This document shows, in pieces, positions 1 to 6,227 of a stretch of 19,106 bases of DNA (the stretch's first letter is position 1; each line of letters starts with the position of its first letter). The notes below the pieces were generated by a model. It made no database searches. It had not been told where the DNA came from and worked only from the letters and a program-made list of their open reading frames with translations. Source of the DNA: Pseudomonadota bacterium (GTDB lineage Bacteria > Pseudomonadota > Alphaproteobacteria > Sphingomonadales > Sphingomonadaceae); contig JAEXLC010000207.1 in assembly GCA_023445495.1 (NCBI GenBank), positions 1 to 19,106 of the forward strand, written 5' to 3'. The translations under genes and the position numbers were made by a program.

Positions 1-13
1 CGCGAATGGTCCC

Positions 14-37
14 CCTCCCCGAGCAAGCTCGGGGAGG
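14..37. repeat. GC-rich hairpin after the DUF2721 gene
   Basis: A perfect 11-bp inverted repeat (CCTCCCCGAGC and its complement) with a 2-nt centre lies 11 bp beyond the stop codon of the minus-strand DUF2721 gene. It could end that transcript, but on the minus strand no T-run follows within the window. From memory, similar CCCCGAGC...GCTCGGGG palindromes are scattered through sphingomonad genomes, so a dispersed repeat is equally likely. Confidence 0.5.
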
Positions 38-48
38 ATTTAAGAGGA

Positions 49-510
49 TTACTTCTTGCCCTCGAGCTCGAGCAGTTCCTCGCGGACATGGATCGCCTCG
101 AGCGACATGCGCACCTCGACCAGGAAATAGATCAGCCCGGCCATCAGCAGCAGCATCGAGATGATGAAGCTCGATGCCACCCAGATGCCGACATGGAGGT
201 TGGTCAGCCGCGCGACGAACATCATCGCGACGACGAGACAGATCGCGAGCGCGCTGGCGGTGCACAGGAAGATCGCGTTGTTGATGACCGAGATGCGGCG
301 ATCGATGATGCGCAGCTCCCAGACATGCCGGTCATGCTCGGGTCCGGTCGAGCGCGGGTGAAGCTGCTCGATATTGCGCGCGCGATCGACGATGCGCGCC
401 AGCCGCCCGACCATGACGTTGAGGAACGCCCCGATGCCGGCGAGCAGGAACACCGGCGCGATCGCGGCCTGGATGGTCTCGGAGACCGTGGAGAGATAGG
501 GGCCTTCCAT
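49..510 (-). CDS. DUF2721 family membrane protein
   Basis: A 153-residue predicted inner-membrane protein of the DUF2721 family; its function is unknown. The N-terminus contains an amphipathic to hydrophobic stretch (about residues 5-30, with IAPVFLLAGIGAFLNV). A basic cytoplasmic-type segment follows, rich in Arg and carrying the family-like RIVDRAR. Two further hydrophobic segments lie at about 83-107 and 111-135, and the tail is charged and Glu-rich. The open frame runs further upstream, but the ATG at 510 is preceded by AAGGA about 6 nt away and gives the usual DUF2721 length, so I chose it. It is transcribed away from the STAS-like gene; the two starts are 42 bp apart, so their promoters must overlap or lie inside the neighbouring gene. 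Family assignment is by recognition of the sequence pattern. Confidence 0.82.
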   Translation of the reverse strand: MEGPYLSTVSETIQAAIAPVFLLAGIGAFLNVMVGRLARIVDRARNIEQLHPRSTGPEHDRHVWELRIIDRRISVINNAIFLCTASALAICLVVAMMFVARLTNLHVGIWVASSFIISMLLLMAGLIYFLVEVRMSLEAIHVREELLELEGKK

Positions 511-552
511 CGTTATCCTTATGCCGGGTGCGAAACGAGGAGTGAAGACGCG

Positions 553-912
553 ATGATGACCTTCGAGACCGATACGCAGGCAGGCGTCGTCGAGTTCCTT
601 GTCGATGGCGGCGTGACTCGCGCCGACTATGATTCGGGGGTGGCCGCGATGGAGGCCGTGATCGCCGACAAGGGCAGCCTGTCCGCACTGGCGGTGATCC
701 GCAACTTCTCCGGCATGGAGCTGGGCGCCTGGTGGAAGGACATCAGCTGGGGCGCCACGCACATGGGCAAGATCCGCCGCGCCGCGATCGTCACCGACAG
801 CGGCTGGATCGAGATGGCGACGCGGGCGGGCAGCATGATGGTTTCGGCCGAGGTGAAGCTGTTCAAGCCCGATGCGGTGGAAGAAGCGCGGGCCTGGGTG
901 CGGGAGGGCTGA
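553..912 (+). CDS. SpoIIAA-like / STAS-domain protein
   Basis: A 119-residue soluble protein of the SpoIIAA-like (STAS/SEC14-type) family. Members are single-domain alpha/beta proteins, and most have no known biochemical role. The pattern seen is an N-terminal beta segment (GVVEFLVDGGVT), a helix, the hydrophobic strand SALAVIRNF, a Trp-rich helix around AWWKDISWG, then KIRRAAIVTDSGWIE and the closing VKLFKPDAVEEARAWV. The last two blocks are the most characteristic of the family. The start is the first of two adjacent ATG codons, preceded by GAGGAG about 11 nt upstream; the second ATG at 556 is equally possible. The same frame stays open far upstream, but that part lies antisense to the DUF2721 gene and has shadow-type composition. 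Nothing nearby indicates a partner anti-sigma factor. Confidence 0.8.
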   Translation: MMTFETDTQAGVVEFLVDGGVTRADYDSGVAAMEAVIADKGSLSALAVIRNFSGMELGAWWKDISWGATHMGKIRRAAIVTDSGWIEMATRAGSMMVSAEVKLFKPDAVEEARAWVREG

Positions 913-927
913 CCTCTATCCTTTGTC

Positions 928-1034
928 GTCATGCTGAACTGGTTTCAGCATCCAAGGCGCGGCGAGCGATATCGCCCGATCTCCTGGGTTGCTGCCCAGC
1001 CCAACCCTGGACCCTGAAACAAGTTCAGGGTGAC
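928..1034. repeat. REP-like double-hairpin element, family 1, copy A
   Basis: A 107-bp element bounded by GTCA and TGAC. Its left end folds as ATGCTGAA, loop CTGGT, TTCAGCAT (931-951). Its right end folds as ACCCTGAA, loop ACAAG, TTCAGGGT (1011-1031). The ends are inverted copies of each other apart from paired changes (TG..CA against CC..GG) that keep each small stem perfect. A second copy of exactly the same length lies at 10083-10189. The element sits between the STAS-like gene and the acetyltransferase gene, both on the plus strand, so it could act as a processing or termination site. Confidence 0.88.
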
Positions 1035-1098
1035 GAAGTTTATGGGGCGGATATCCTCTCCACCGCTTGGTAACGGGTGGCGTAGTACAAGCATCCGC

Positions 1099-2265
1099 AT
1101 GTCGAAGCCGATGCTGCTCGAGGAATTCACGCGCCTGCCGCCGGCGCTCACCGTCGATTGCGTCGACGGGCTGTCCGGCGCGATCGACGCGGTGGCGACG
1201 CGTGCGGCGGTGTCGCACCGCTTCCTGCGCTATGGCTGGTTCGCCGCGGCGCTGCGCGCCTATGGCGGCCATGCCCGCACGATCACCGTGTCGCGCGAAG
1301 GCGAGCCCGTCGCGGCGCTGCCGATCGTCCCCGCCGGTCCGGCCTGGGCGAAGCTGGTGGCGATCCCCGGCTGCTACTGGCCGTTCCGCAGCTTCCCCGT
1401 GCGCGAGGATGCGGGCGTGGAGGCGGTCGAGGCGCTGCTCCCCCGTCTCGCCCGCGAGGCTCGTGCCCTGCGCGTCGGCCCGGTCTATGACGGCGATCCG
1501 GGGCTGGAACTGCTCAAGGAAGCCGCGCGCAACCAGGGCTGGGCTTTGCTCGACCGGTTCGTCGCGGACAGCTTCGCGCTCGATATCGCCGCCGAGCGTG
1601 CCGAGGGCACCTGGCCGCGCAACTCGACACTCAAGAAGAACCGCTTCCACGAGAAGCATCTCGGCAGCCATGGCGCGCTCGACTGGAGCTTCGTCAGCGG
1701 CGGCGACTGGAACGCGGCGGCGTTCGATGCGCTGGCCGAGATCGAGGAGAAGAGCTGGATCGCGGCGCGGACCGATGGATCGGACGCCAAGTTCACCACG
1801 ACCGGGCACGGCGCCTTCTGGCGCGCGGCGGCCGAGGATCCGGTGCTGGCCGGCATGATGTGGGCGGCGATGCTGCGCGTCGACGGCGCCCCTTCCGCCT
1901 TCTCGTTCGACATGAACGCCGGCACGCTCAAATACGCGATCGCCAACAGCTATGACCCGCGCTTCGCCAAGCATTCGCCGGGCAAACTGCTCTATTATCG
2001 CAACCTGGTCCGCGCGATTGAGGACGGGATCAGCGCCGTCGACTGGGGGGCGGGCGACAGCGGCTACAAGCAGGTGATCGGCGCGGCCAGGGGCCCGGCG
2101 ATCCGCGACTGGCTGTTCGTGCGGCCGGGCATCGATGCGCTGGCCGGCAAGCTGCTGCGCGGCGCCTGGAAGCGCACCGGCCGCACCGAAAGCGAATCGG
2201 CACACGTGGAAACAAACGGGCGCTTCGATGCCGATATCGACGAGGGCGTAGGCGGCGGCACCTAG
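1099..2265 (+). CDS. GNAT-family (CelD/FemAB-like) acetyltransferase
   Basis: A 388-residue predicted cytoplasmic protein of the FemAB/CelD-like GNAT group (acetyltransferase-6 type). These are usually linked to acyl transfer onto polysaccharides or envelope components; the substrate here is unknown. The C-terminal half shows the group's landmarks: a basic helix with RNSTLKKNRFHEKHLG, an alpha/beta block around MLRVDGAPSAFSFDM, a KHSPGKLLYYRNLVRA helix, and the closing DWGAGDSGYKQVIGA. The last matches the 'DfgrGd..YK' signature. The frame opens with a GTG at 1030, but that codon lies inside the repeat element. I chose the ATG at 1099 because the protein then begins at a normal N-terminus; the RBS is weak (GGGTGG), and 1042 and 1108 are alternatives. 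It stands alone: the next gene is a regulator with its own upstream site. Confidence 0.78.
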   Translation: MSKPMLLEEFTRLPPALTVDCVDGLSGAIDAVATRAAVSHRFLRYGWFAAALRAYGGHARTITVSREGEPVAALPIVPAGPAWAKLVAIPGCYWPFRSFPVREDAGVEAVEALLPRLAREARALRVGPVYDGDPGLELLKEAARNQGWALLDRFVADSFALDIAAERAEGTWPRNSTLKKNRFHEKHLGSHGALDWSFVSGGDWNAAAFDALAEIEEKSWIAARTDGSDAKFTTTGHGAFWRAAAEDPVLAGMMWAAMLRVDGAPSAFSFDMNAGTLKYAIANSYDPRFAKHSPGKLLYYRNLVRAIEDGISAVDWGAGDSGYKQVIGAARGPAIRDWLFVRPGIDALAGKLLRGAWKRTGRTESESAHVETNGRFDADIDEGVGGGT

Positions 2266-2296
2266 ATAGGGGTAGGCCCCCTTCCCTCTTTCGGGT

Positions 2297-2321
2297 CCAG
2301 AGGCGGTTTTGGCGCCCCTGG
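2297..2321. terminator. Possible hairpin terminator after the acetyltransferase gene
   Basis: CCAGAGGCG and CGCCCCTGG can pair (8 of 9 positions) around a 7-nt loop, 31 bp beyond the acetyltransferase stop codon. There is no T-run on the plus-strand 3' side, so if it ends transcription it is not a classical intrinsic terminator. Confidence 0.3.
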
Positions 2322-2335
2322 GACAATCCGCCGCT

Positions 2336-2349
2336 TTGACGATCCTCAA
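2336..2349. promoter_or_regulatory. FNR-box-like palindrome upstream of the fnrN-type gene
   Basis: TTGACGATCCTCAA matches the FNR/FixK consensus TTGAT-N4-ATCAA at 8 of 10 fixed positions, including both complete TTGA/TCAA half-site cores. The downstream protein carries the E-x-x-S-R recognition-helix pattern known to read TTGA. The site ends 21 bp before the ATG at 2371, too close for activation from a -41.5 position, so autorepression is the likelier role. Confidence 0.6.
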
Positions 2350-2370
2350 ATGGCAGCCATATTAGCACCC

Positions 2371-3069
2371 ATGACCGCTGCCCATATCTGCTCCGAGTGC
2401 GCCGTGCGCGACCGGGCGCTATGCGCCAGTCTCGACGACGCGGAATTGAACGCGCTCAACACGCTCGGCCAGCGCCGGACGCTGCAGCGCGGCCAGGCGC
2501 TGATCTGGGCGGGCGAGGAAAGTCCGGTCTGCGCCAATCTGATCTCGGGCGTGCTCAAGCTGAGCGCGACCACGCCGGACGGGCGCGAGCAGGTGGTGGG
2601 CCTGCTCTATCCGGCCGATTTCGTCGGCCGTCCCTGGGCCAATACCGCCGATTTCACGGTGACCGCGCTGGGCGAGGCCGAGCTTTGCGTGTTCCCGCGC
2701 GGCCCGTTCGAACGCGTGCTCGAGGATCATGCCCGCATGGAGCGGCTGCTGCTCCAGCGCACCCTCGCCTCGCTCGACGAGGCACGCGCCCGCATGCTGA
2801 CGCTCGCCCGGCTCTCGGCGCGCGAGAAGCTGGCCGGTTTCCTGCTCGACCTGGCCGACCGCTCGCATGGCTGCCGCGCCACCGCCTTCGGCCCGCTGAC
2901 CTTCGACCTGCCGCTGACGCGCGGCGAGATAGCCGAAGTGCTGGGGCTGACGATCGAGACGGTGAGCCGCCAGCTGAGCAAGCTCAAGGCGGAAGGCGCG
3001 ATCAACCTGATGGGCGCGCGCGGGATCACGATCCGGGATCGCGCGAAGCTGGAGGCGAGCAGCCAATAG
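2371..3069 (+). CDS. FnrN/FnrL-type Crp/Fnr oxygen-sensing regulator
   Basis: A 232-residue Crp/Fnr transcription factor of the alphaproteobacterial FnrN/AadR/FnrL type, expected to hold an oxygen-labile [4Fe-4S] cluster and to switch gene expression at low oxygen. Cys7, Cys10 and Cys18 form the C-x2-C-x7-C pattern of rhizobial FnrN. Cys106, in the ELCVFPR motif, matches the fourth ligand. The cyclic-nucleotide-type barrel spans about residues 30-110 (NLISGVLKLS, GREQVVGLLYPADFVGRPW), followed by the long dimer helix. The C-terminal winged helix is LTRGEIAEVLGLTIETVSRQ, whose E-x-x-S-R reads TTGA half-sites. An in-frame ATG at 2350 would add seven residues but abuts the FNR-like box; neither start has a good RBS. 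An FNR-like site directly upstream suggests autoregulation. Fe-S binding is inferred from Cys spacing. Confidence 0.9.
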   Translation: MTAAHICSECAVRDRALCASLDDAELNALNTLGQRRTLQRGQALIWAGEESPVCANLISGVLKLSATTPDGREQVVGLLYPADFVGRPWANTADFTVTALGEAELCVFPRGPFERVLEDHARMERLLLQRTLASLDEARARMLTLARLSAREKLAGFLLDLADRSHGCRATAFGPLTFDLPLTRGEIAEVLGLTIETVSRQLSKLKAEGAINLMGARGITIRDRAKLEASSQ

Positions 3070-3092
3070 GCTGCCGCACCCGCACCGATATC

Positions 3093-3172
3093 GTCATCCC
3101 GGCGCACGCCGGGATCTCAGGCGAAGGCGCCGGGAAGGAGCCGCACGAGATCCCGGCGTGCGCCGGGATGAC
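3093..3172. repeat. REP-like double-hairpin element, family 2, copy C
   Basis: An 80-bp element whose ends are perfect 26-bp inverted repeats (3093-3118 and 3147-3172), again bounded by GTCA and TGAC. Each arm is itself a hairpin: ATCCCGGC, a 4-nt loop (GCAC or GTGC), GCCGGGAT. It occupies the gap between the converging fnrN-type and aminotransferase genes, where it could terminate or stabilise both transcripts. The arm sequence differs from family 1 but the design is the same. Confidence 0.9.
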
Positions 3173-3190
3173 GGCATGAGGCGGCGCAAC

Positions 3191-4423
3191 TCAGCCCGCG
3201 ATCTTCCGCAGCGCTTCCACGAAGCGATCCATCTCGTCGATCGTCGTCGCCAGCGCCGGCGTCACCCGCACGCAGCTGCCCGAGGCGAGGCCGTCGCGGT
3301 GGACGGTGAAGATGCCATGCTCGTCGAGCAGCCGCTTCGCCAGCGCGACATTGGCCGCATGGCTGGTCTGTCCCTTGAGCCGGAACGCCGTGATCGCGCC
3401 GAAGAAGAGAGGATCGTCGGGCGTAAGCACGTCGATCCCCTTCATCTCGCGCGCCAGCAGCGCCCAGCGACAGCGCAGCATCTGGAGGCGCGCCGCCTTG
3501 GCCTTGATCCCGATGCTCTCATGGAAATCGAGCGCGGCCGGCACGGTGAGCTGCGTCGCGAAATCGAGCGTGCCGGTATGCACGCGGCTGCGGATGTCGG
3601 CCGGGTCCGCACCGAGTTCGGCGGGGTCGACATCGATGTCCGCCAGCCGTCCGCCGCGGATCACGATCGCACCCACGCCGAGCGGCGCGCCGAACCATTT
3701 GTGCAGGTTGATGCCGATGAAGTCGGCGCCGAGCTCCGGCAGCCTGAAATCGAGCTGGCCGACGCTGTGCGCGGCATCGACGATCACATCGATCCCGTGC
3801 AGCTCCGCCATCGCCGCGATGTCCGCGACCGGCAGGACCAGCCCGGTGCGGTGGCTGACATGGGTGAGCAGCACCATGCGCAGGTTCGGATGCGCGATGA
3901 ACGCCCTGGCATAGGCATCGATCATCGACTGATAGGTGGCCGGCTCGGGCAGCGCGATCTTCACCACTTCCACCCCGCGCCGGGCGTGCAGGCTCTCCAT
4001 GCAGGCCTGCATCGAATCATAATCGAGATCGGCATGGAGGACCGCGTCGCCGGGGCGCAGCCTGTTGTAGCCGAGGATCAGCGCGCGCATCGCTTCGGTG
4101 GCGTTGCGGGTGAAGGCGATCTCTCCCGTCGCCACGCCCAGCGTCGCGGCCACCCGGGCGCGGATCGCCTCGATCTCGCCGGGCATCTCGCGCCGGGCAT
4201 AGAAGCTGGTGTCGCGGTTCACCCGCTCGACATTGGCGCGATAGGCGGCAAGCACCGGCCGCGCCATCATGCCCCAATTGCCATGCTCGAGCTGCACGAC
4301 CTTGCGGGTGATGTCGTACTGGGCGGCGATCTTCAGCCAGCGCTCGTCATCGGCGGCGAAGACGGGCACGGGAGCGACGGAAGCGGCGGCGGCGGCGCCG
4401 AGCAGGGTCCTGCGGTCCATCAT
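3191..4423 (-). CDS. Tat-exported class V aminotransferase (PvdN / isopenicillin-N epimerase-like)
   Basis: A 410-residue fold-type I PLP enzyme of the aminotransferase class V group. The N-terminus has a twin-arginine pattern (RR at residues 4-5, then TLLG and an Ala-rich core) with likely cleavage after VFA (residue 23), so export of the folded, cofactor-loaded enzyme to the periplasm is predicted. The PLP-binding landmarks are the TRNATEA block (105-111), D216-A-A-H219, and the HKW motif whose K242 should form the Schiff base. Periplasmic PLP enzymes are rare; the known comparison is PvdN of fluorescent pseudomonads, which modifies the pyoverdine side chain. The substrate here is unknown. 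Two adjacent ATGs (4423, 4420) follow a purine-rich GGGGAGGGGAG. The gene starts 14 bp after trmB, so the two are probably co-transcribed. Confidence 0.85.
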   Translation of the reverse strand: MMDRRTLLGAAAAASVAPVPVFAADDERWLKIAAQYDITRKVVQLEHGNWGMMARPVLAAYRANVERVNRDTSFYARREMPGEIEAIRARVAATLGVATGEIAFTRNATEAMRALILGYNRLRPGDAVLHADLDYDSMQACMESLHARRGVEVVKIALPEPATYQSMIDAYARAFIAHPNLRMVLLTHVSHRTGLVLPVADIAAMAELHGIDVIVDAAHSVGQLDFRLPELGADFIGINLHKWFGAPLGVGAIVIRGGRLADIDVDPAELGADPADIRSRVHTGTLDFATQLTVPAALDFHESIGIKAKAARLQMLRCRWALLAREMKGIDVLTPDDPLFFGAITAFRLKGQTSHAANVALAKRLLDEHGIFTVHRDGLASGSCVRVTPALATTIDEMDRFVEALRKIAG

Positions 4424-4437
4424 CTCCCCTCCCCTGT

Positions 4438-5118
4438 TCAGACGCGGATGTAGCGGAAGTACCAGACTTCGTGGCCGAGGCGCCGCGCCTTGCGCTCATA
4501 GCGTGTCTCGGGCCAGTCGTCAGGGCGGGTGAGGAAGTCCTGCGCGGTCTTCGCCTGCCACTCGAAATCGCGGCGCTGGTTCATGATCATCATCGCCCAG
4601 CGGACATAGACCGGATGATCGGTGCCGAGGCGGAACTCGCAGCCCGGCTTCAGCTTGGCGGCGATGATGTCCATCGGGCCGTGATTGACCATGCGGCGCT
4701 TGGCGTGGCGCGCCTTCCGCCAGGGATCGGGATGGAGCAGGTAAAGCCGGTCGAGGCTGGCATCGGGCAGCCGCTCGAGCACTTCGAGCGCGTCGCCCAT
4801 GTGCAGGCGGACATTCTGCAGGTTGCCGTCGCGGATATGGCCGAGCGCACCAACAACGCCGTTGAGGAAGGGCTCGCAGCCGATAAAGCCGTGATCGGGA
4901 CGCGCGGTCGCCTGGCCGGCGAGGTGCTCGCCCGCGCCGAAGCCGATCTCGAATTCGAGCGGTCGGTCGTCGCCGAAGAGGATCTGGGAATCGAGCGGGC
5001 CGGATTCGGGCACGCTCAGCTGGGGCAGCGACGCCTCGACGAGCTCGGACTGGCCCTGGCGGAGCTTGTGGCCAGCGCGGCGGCCATAGAGGCGGCGGAT
5101 GGAAACGGGATCGGACAC
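4438..5118 (-). CDS. trmB: tRNA (guanine-N7-)-methyltransferase TrmB
   Basis: A 226-residue cytoplasmic SAM-dependent enzyme that methylates N7 of G46 in the variable loop of tRNAs. It shows the SAM-binding block FEIGFGAGEHL, the acidic motif after GDALEVLERLP, the highly characteristic LHPDPWRKARHAKRR segment, and the C-terminal TRYERKARRLG motif, which matches the TrmB signature T-x-Y-E-x-K. Its length is normal for the family. The start is a GTG at 5118, since no in-frame ATG occurs near the conserved N-terminus, and the RBS is weak. In related genomes trmB commonly follows metK; here two EAL-type genes lie between them. It begins 38 bp after the end of the nearer EAL gene and ends 14 bp before the aminotransferase gene, so a three-gene transcript is likely. 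Confidence 0.95.
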   Translation of the reverse strand: MSDPVSIRRLYGRRAGHKLRQGQSELVEASLPQLSVPESGPLDSQILFGDDRPLEFEIGFGAGEHLAGQATARPDHGFIGCEPFLNGVVGALGHIRDGNLQNVRLHMGDALEVLERLPDASLDRLYLLHPDPWRKARHAKRRMVNHGPMDIIAAKLKPGCEFRLGTDHPVYVRWAMMIMNQRRDFEWQAKTAQDFLTRPDDWPETRYERKARRLGHEVWYFRYIRV

Positions 5119-5156
5119 GGGCCGCCTGTTAGCGTGCCGCGCGGAGAGAACAAGCT

Positions 5157-5987
5157 TTAGAGCGCCTGGGCGATCGACGAGGCGGCGACGGGACGGGTCG
5201 CGCCGCTGCGCTGGTGCGCGGCGAGACGGCGATGCTGGGGCACGGTGACGCGCGGCTCGCGGCGGGCGATGTGCGGGCGCGGCAGCGGGTGCGCCATGGC
5301 CGGCGCGATCCAGTCGCCCTGCATGTGGCGGATGCCCATGGTGCCGAGCAGCGCGAGATCCTCGCGGCGGACGATGCCGTTGGCGATCAGCGTCACGTCC
5401 ATGTTGCGGGCGAGGCGGAGCACGCCCTCGACGATCACGCGGCGCGAGCTGCTGTCGGAGATGTTGCGGACCAGCCCCGAGTCGAGCTTGACGAAGCGGG
5501 GCGTGAAGCGGCCGAGCAGGCGGACGGCGAGCGGGCCGACGGCGAAGCTGTCGAACGCGATGGCGATGCCGCGGTCGACACAGGCCTGGGCGAGGCCGGC
5601 GACATGGGCGAGGTCGCCGCGCTCATCGGCATTGATCTCGACGACGATGCGGTCGACCGGGACGCGGTGCTCGATCGCGGTGCGGAAGAGATGGGCGAGC
5701 AATGCGTCGGGCGCGCCATGTGCGGCGCCGACCGGGATGGCGAGCAGCGCCTCGCCATCGAGCAGCCCGGCATCGACCGCGCCGGCAAGCGCGGCGCTGA
5801 TTCGCGCCATTTCGAGGCGGGGGCGGTCCGCCGGGGCAAGCGCGGCGGCGATCTGCGGGAAGCTGCGGCCCTGGGCGGTGGCGATGACGGCCCAGGCAAA
5901 GGGCAGGCCAGTGGCGGTGGCGATCATCGGCTGGAAGGCGATGGCGAGACCGGACTGACTGGCGTGCGAAACAGGATCGGCGTGCAT
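5157..5987 (-). CDS. Degenerate EAL-domain protein (copy 1, next to trmB)
   Basis: A 276-residue protein consisting almost entirely of one EAL-type domain (about residues 13-230) plus a basic, proline-rich tail of about 45 residues. The frame is recognisable by GLAIAFQP, VEINADE, AFDSF, FVKLDSGLV and MQGDWIAP. The catalytic motif glutamate (EAL) is replaced by Trp32 (AWAVI). The metal-ligand Asn position reads IPV, DDFG reads DSFA, and the AEGVE block reads ANGIV. It is therefore unlikely to hydrolyse c-di-GMP, and probably acts by binding a nucleotide or a protein partner, as other inactive EAL proteins do. The ATG at 5987 is chosen because AAGGAAG precedes it. The gene leads a probable operon with trmB and the aminotransferase, behind an unusual GANTC-rich region. 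Confidence 0.85.
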   Translation of the reverse strand: MHADPVSHASQSGLAIAFQPMIATATGLPFAWAVIATAQGRSFPQIAAALAPADRPRLEMARISAALAGAVDAGLLDGEALLAIPVGAAHGAPDALLAHLFRTAIEHRVPVDRIVVEINADERGDLAHVAGLAQACVDRGIAIAFDSFAVGPLAVRLLGRFTPRFVKLDSGLVRNISDSSSRRVIVEGVLRLARNMDVTLIANGIVRREDLALLGTMGIRHMQGDWIAPAMAHPLPRPHIARREPRVTVPQHRRLAAHQRSGATRPVAASSIAQAL

Positions 5988-6227
5988 GGAGCTTCCTTTC
6001 TGAGCCCCTTTAAAGATGGTTAACGATGCCAACTCCATTCCGTGCGGTTGCGAAGGGGGATTCCCCCCATGGGGATTCTACCAAGCGCGACTCGCATGAT
6101 TCCGCTTGCACCGCGGATTCGCGCGAGTCGCAGGTCGGCGAAGGGCACTGGCCATGCCGCACGGACGGGGCCAGGAACCGCAAGTCCCTGGGTTTTATTG
6201 CAGATTTTTGTCTGAAGCGTCCGCGAA
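5988..6227. other. 240-bp intergenic region between the two EAL genes
   Basis: This gap must hold the promoter for EAL copy 1 and the trmB genes. It contains six GANTC sites within 6059-6129, a 45-bp imperfect palindrome at 6087-6131, and a 10-bp palindrome CCCCATGGGG at 6065-6074. On the far side, CCAGGGA and TTCCTGG (minus strand, about 6171-6191) could form a weak stem. I see no convincing -35/-10 pair and no terminator with a T-run for the upstream EAL gene. Confidence 0.6.
6087..6131. promoter_or_regulatory. Palindrome carrying four of a cluster of six GANTC sites
   Basis: Two 19-bp arms (6087-6105 and 6113-6131) match as inverted repeats at 16 of 19 positions, 17 allowing a T-G wobble, around a 7-nt loop. 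The arms contain GANTC at 6089, 6098, 6116 and 6125; two more lie just outside at 6059 and 6074. GANTC is the CcrM adenine-methylation site used for cell-cycle control in many alphaproteobacteria. The palindrome lies 100-144 bp upstream of the first EAL/trmB operon gene. A regulatory role is inferred. Confidence 0.45.

Noticed and set aside
88..552. Long in-frame N-terminal extension of the STAS-like protein
   Set aside because: It lies antisense to the DUF2721 gene and has His/Arg/Asp-rich shadow composition. The ATG at 553 has a good RBS and gives the normal family length.
1030..1098. Upstream GTG start for the acetyltransferase
   Set aside because: The GTG is part of the repeat element's end, and the extra 23 residues look non-coding.
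3158..4453. 431-codon open frame on the plus strand opposite the aminotransferase
   Set aside because: It is a high-GC antisense shadow of a clearly recognisable enzyme; its product is Arg/His/Asp-rich without any family motif.
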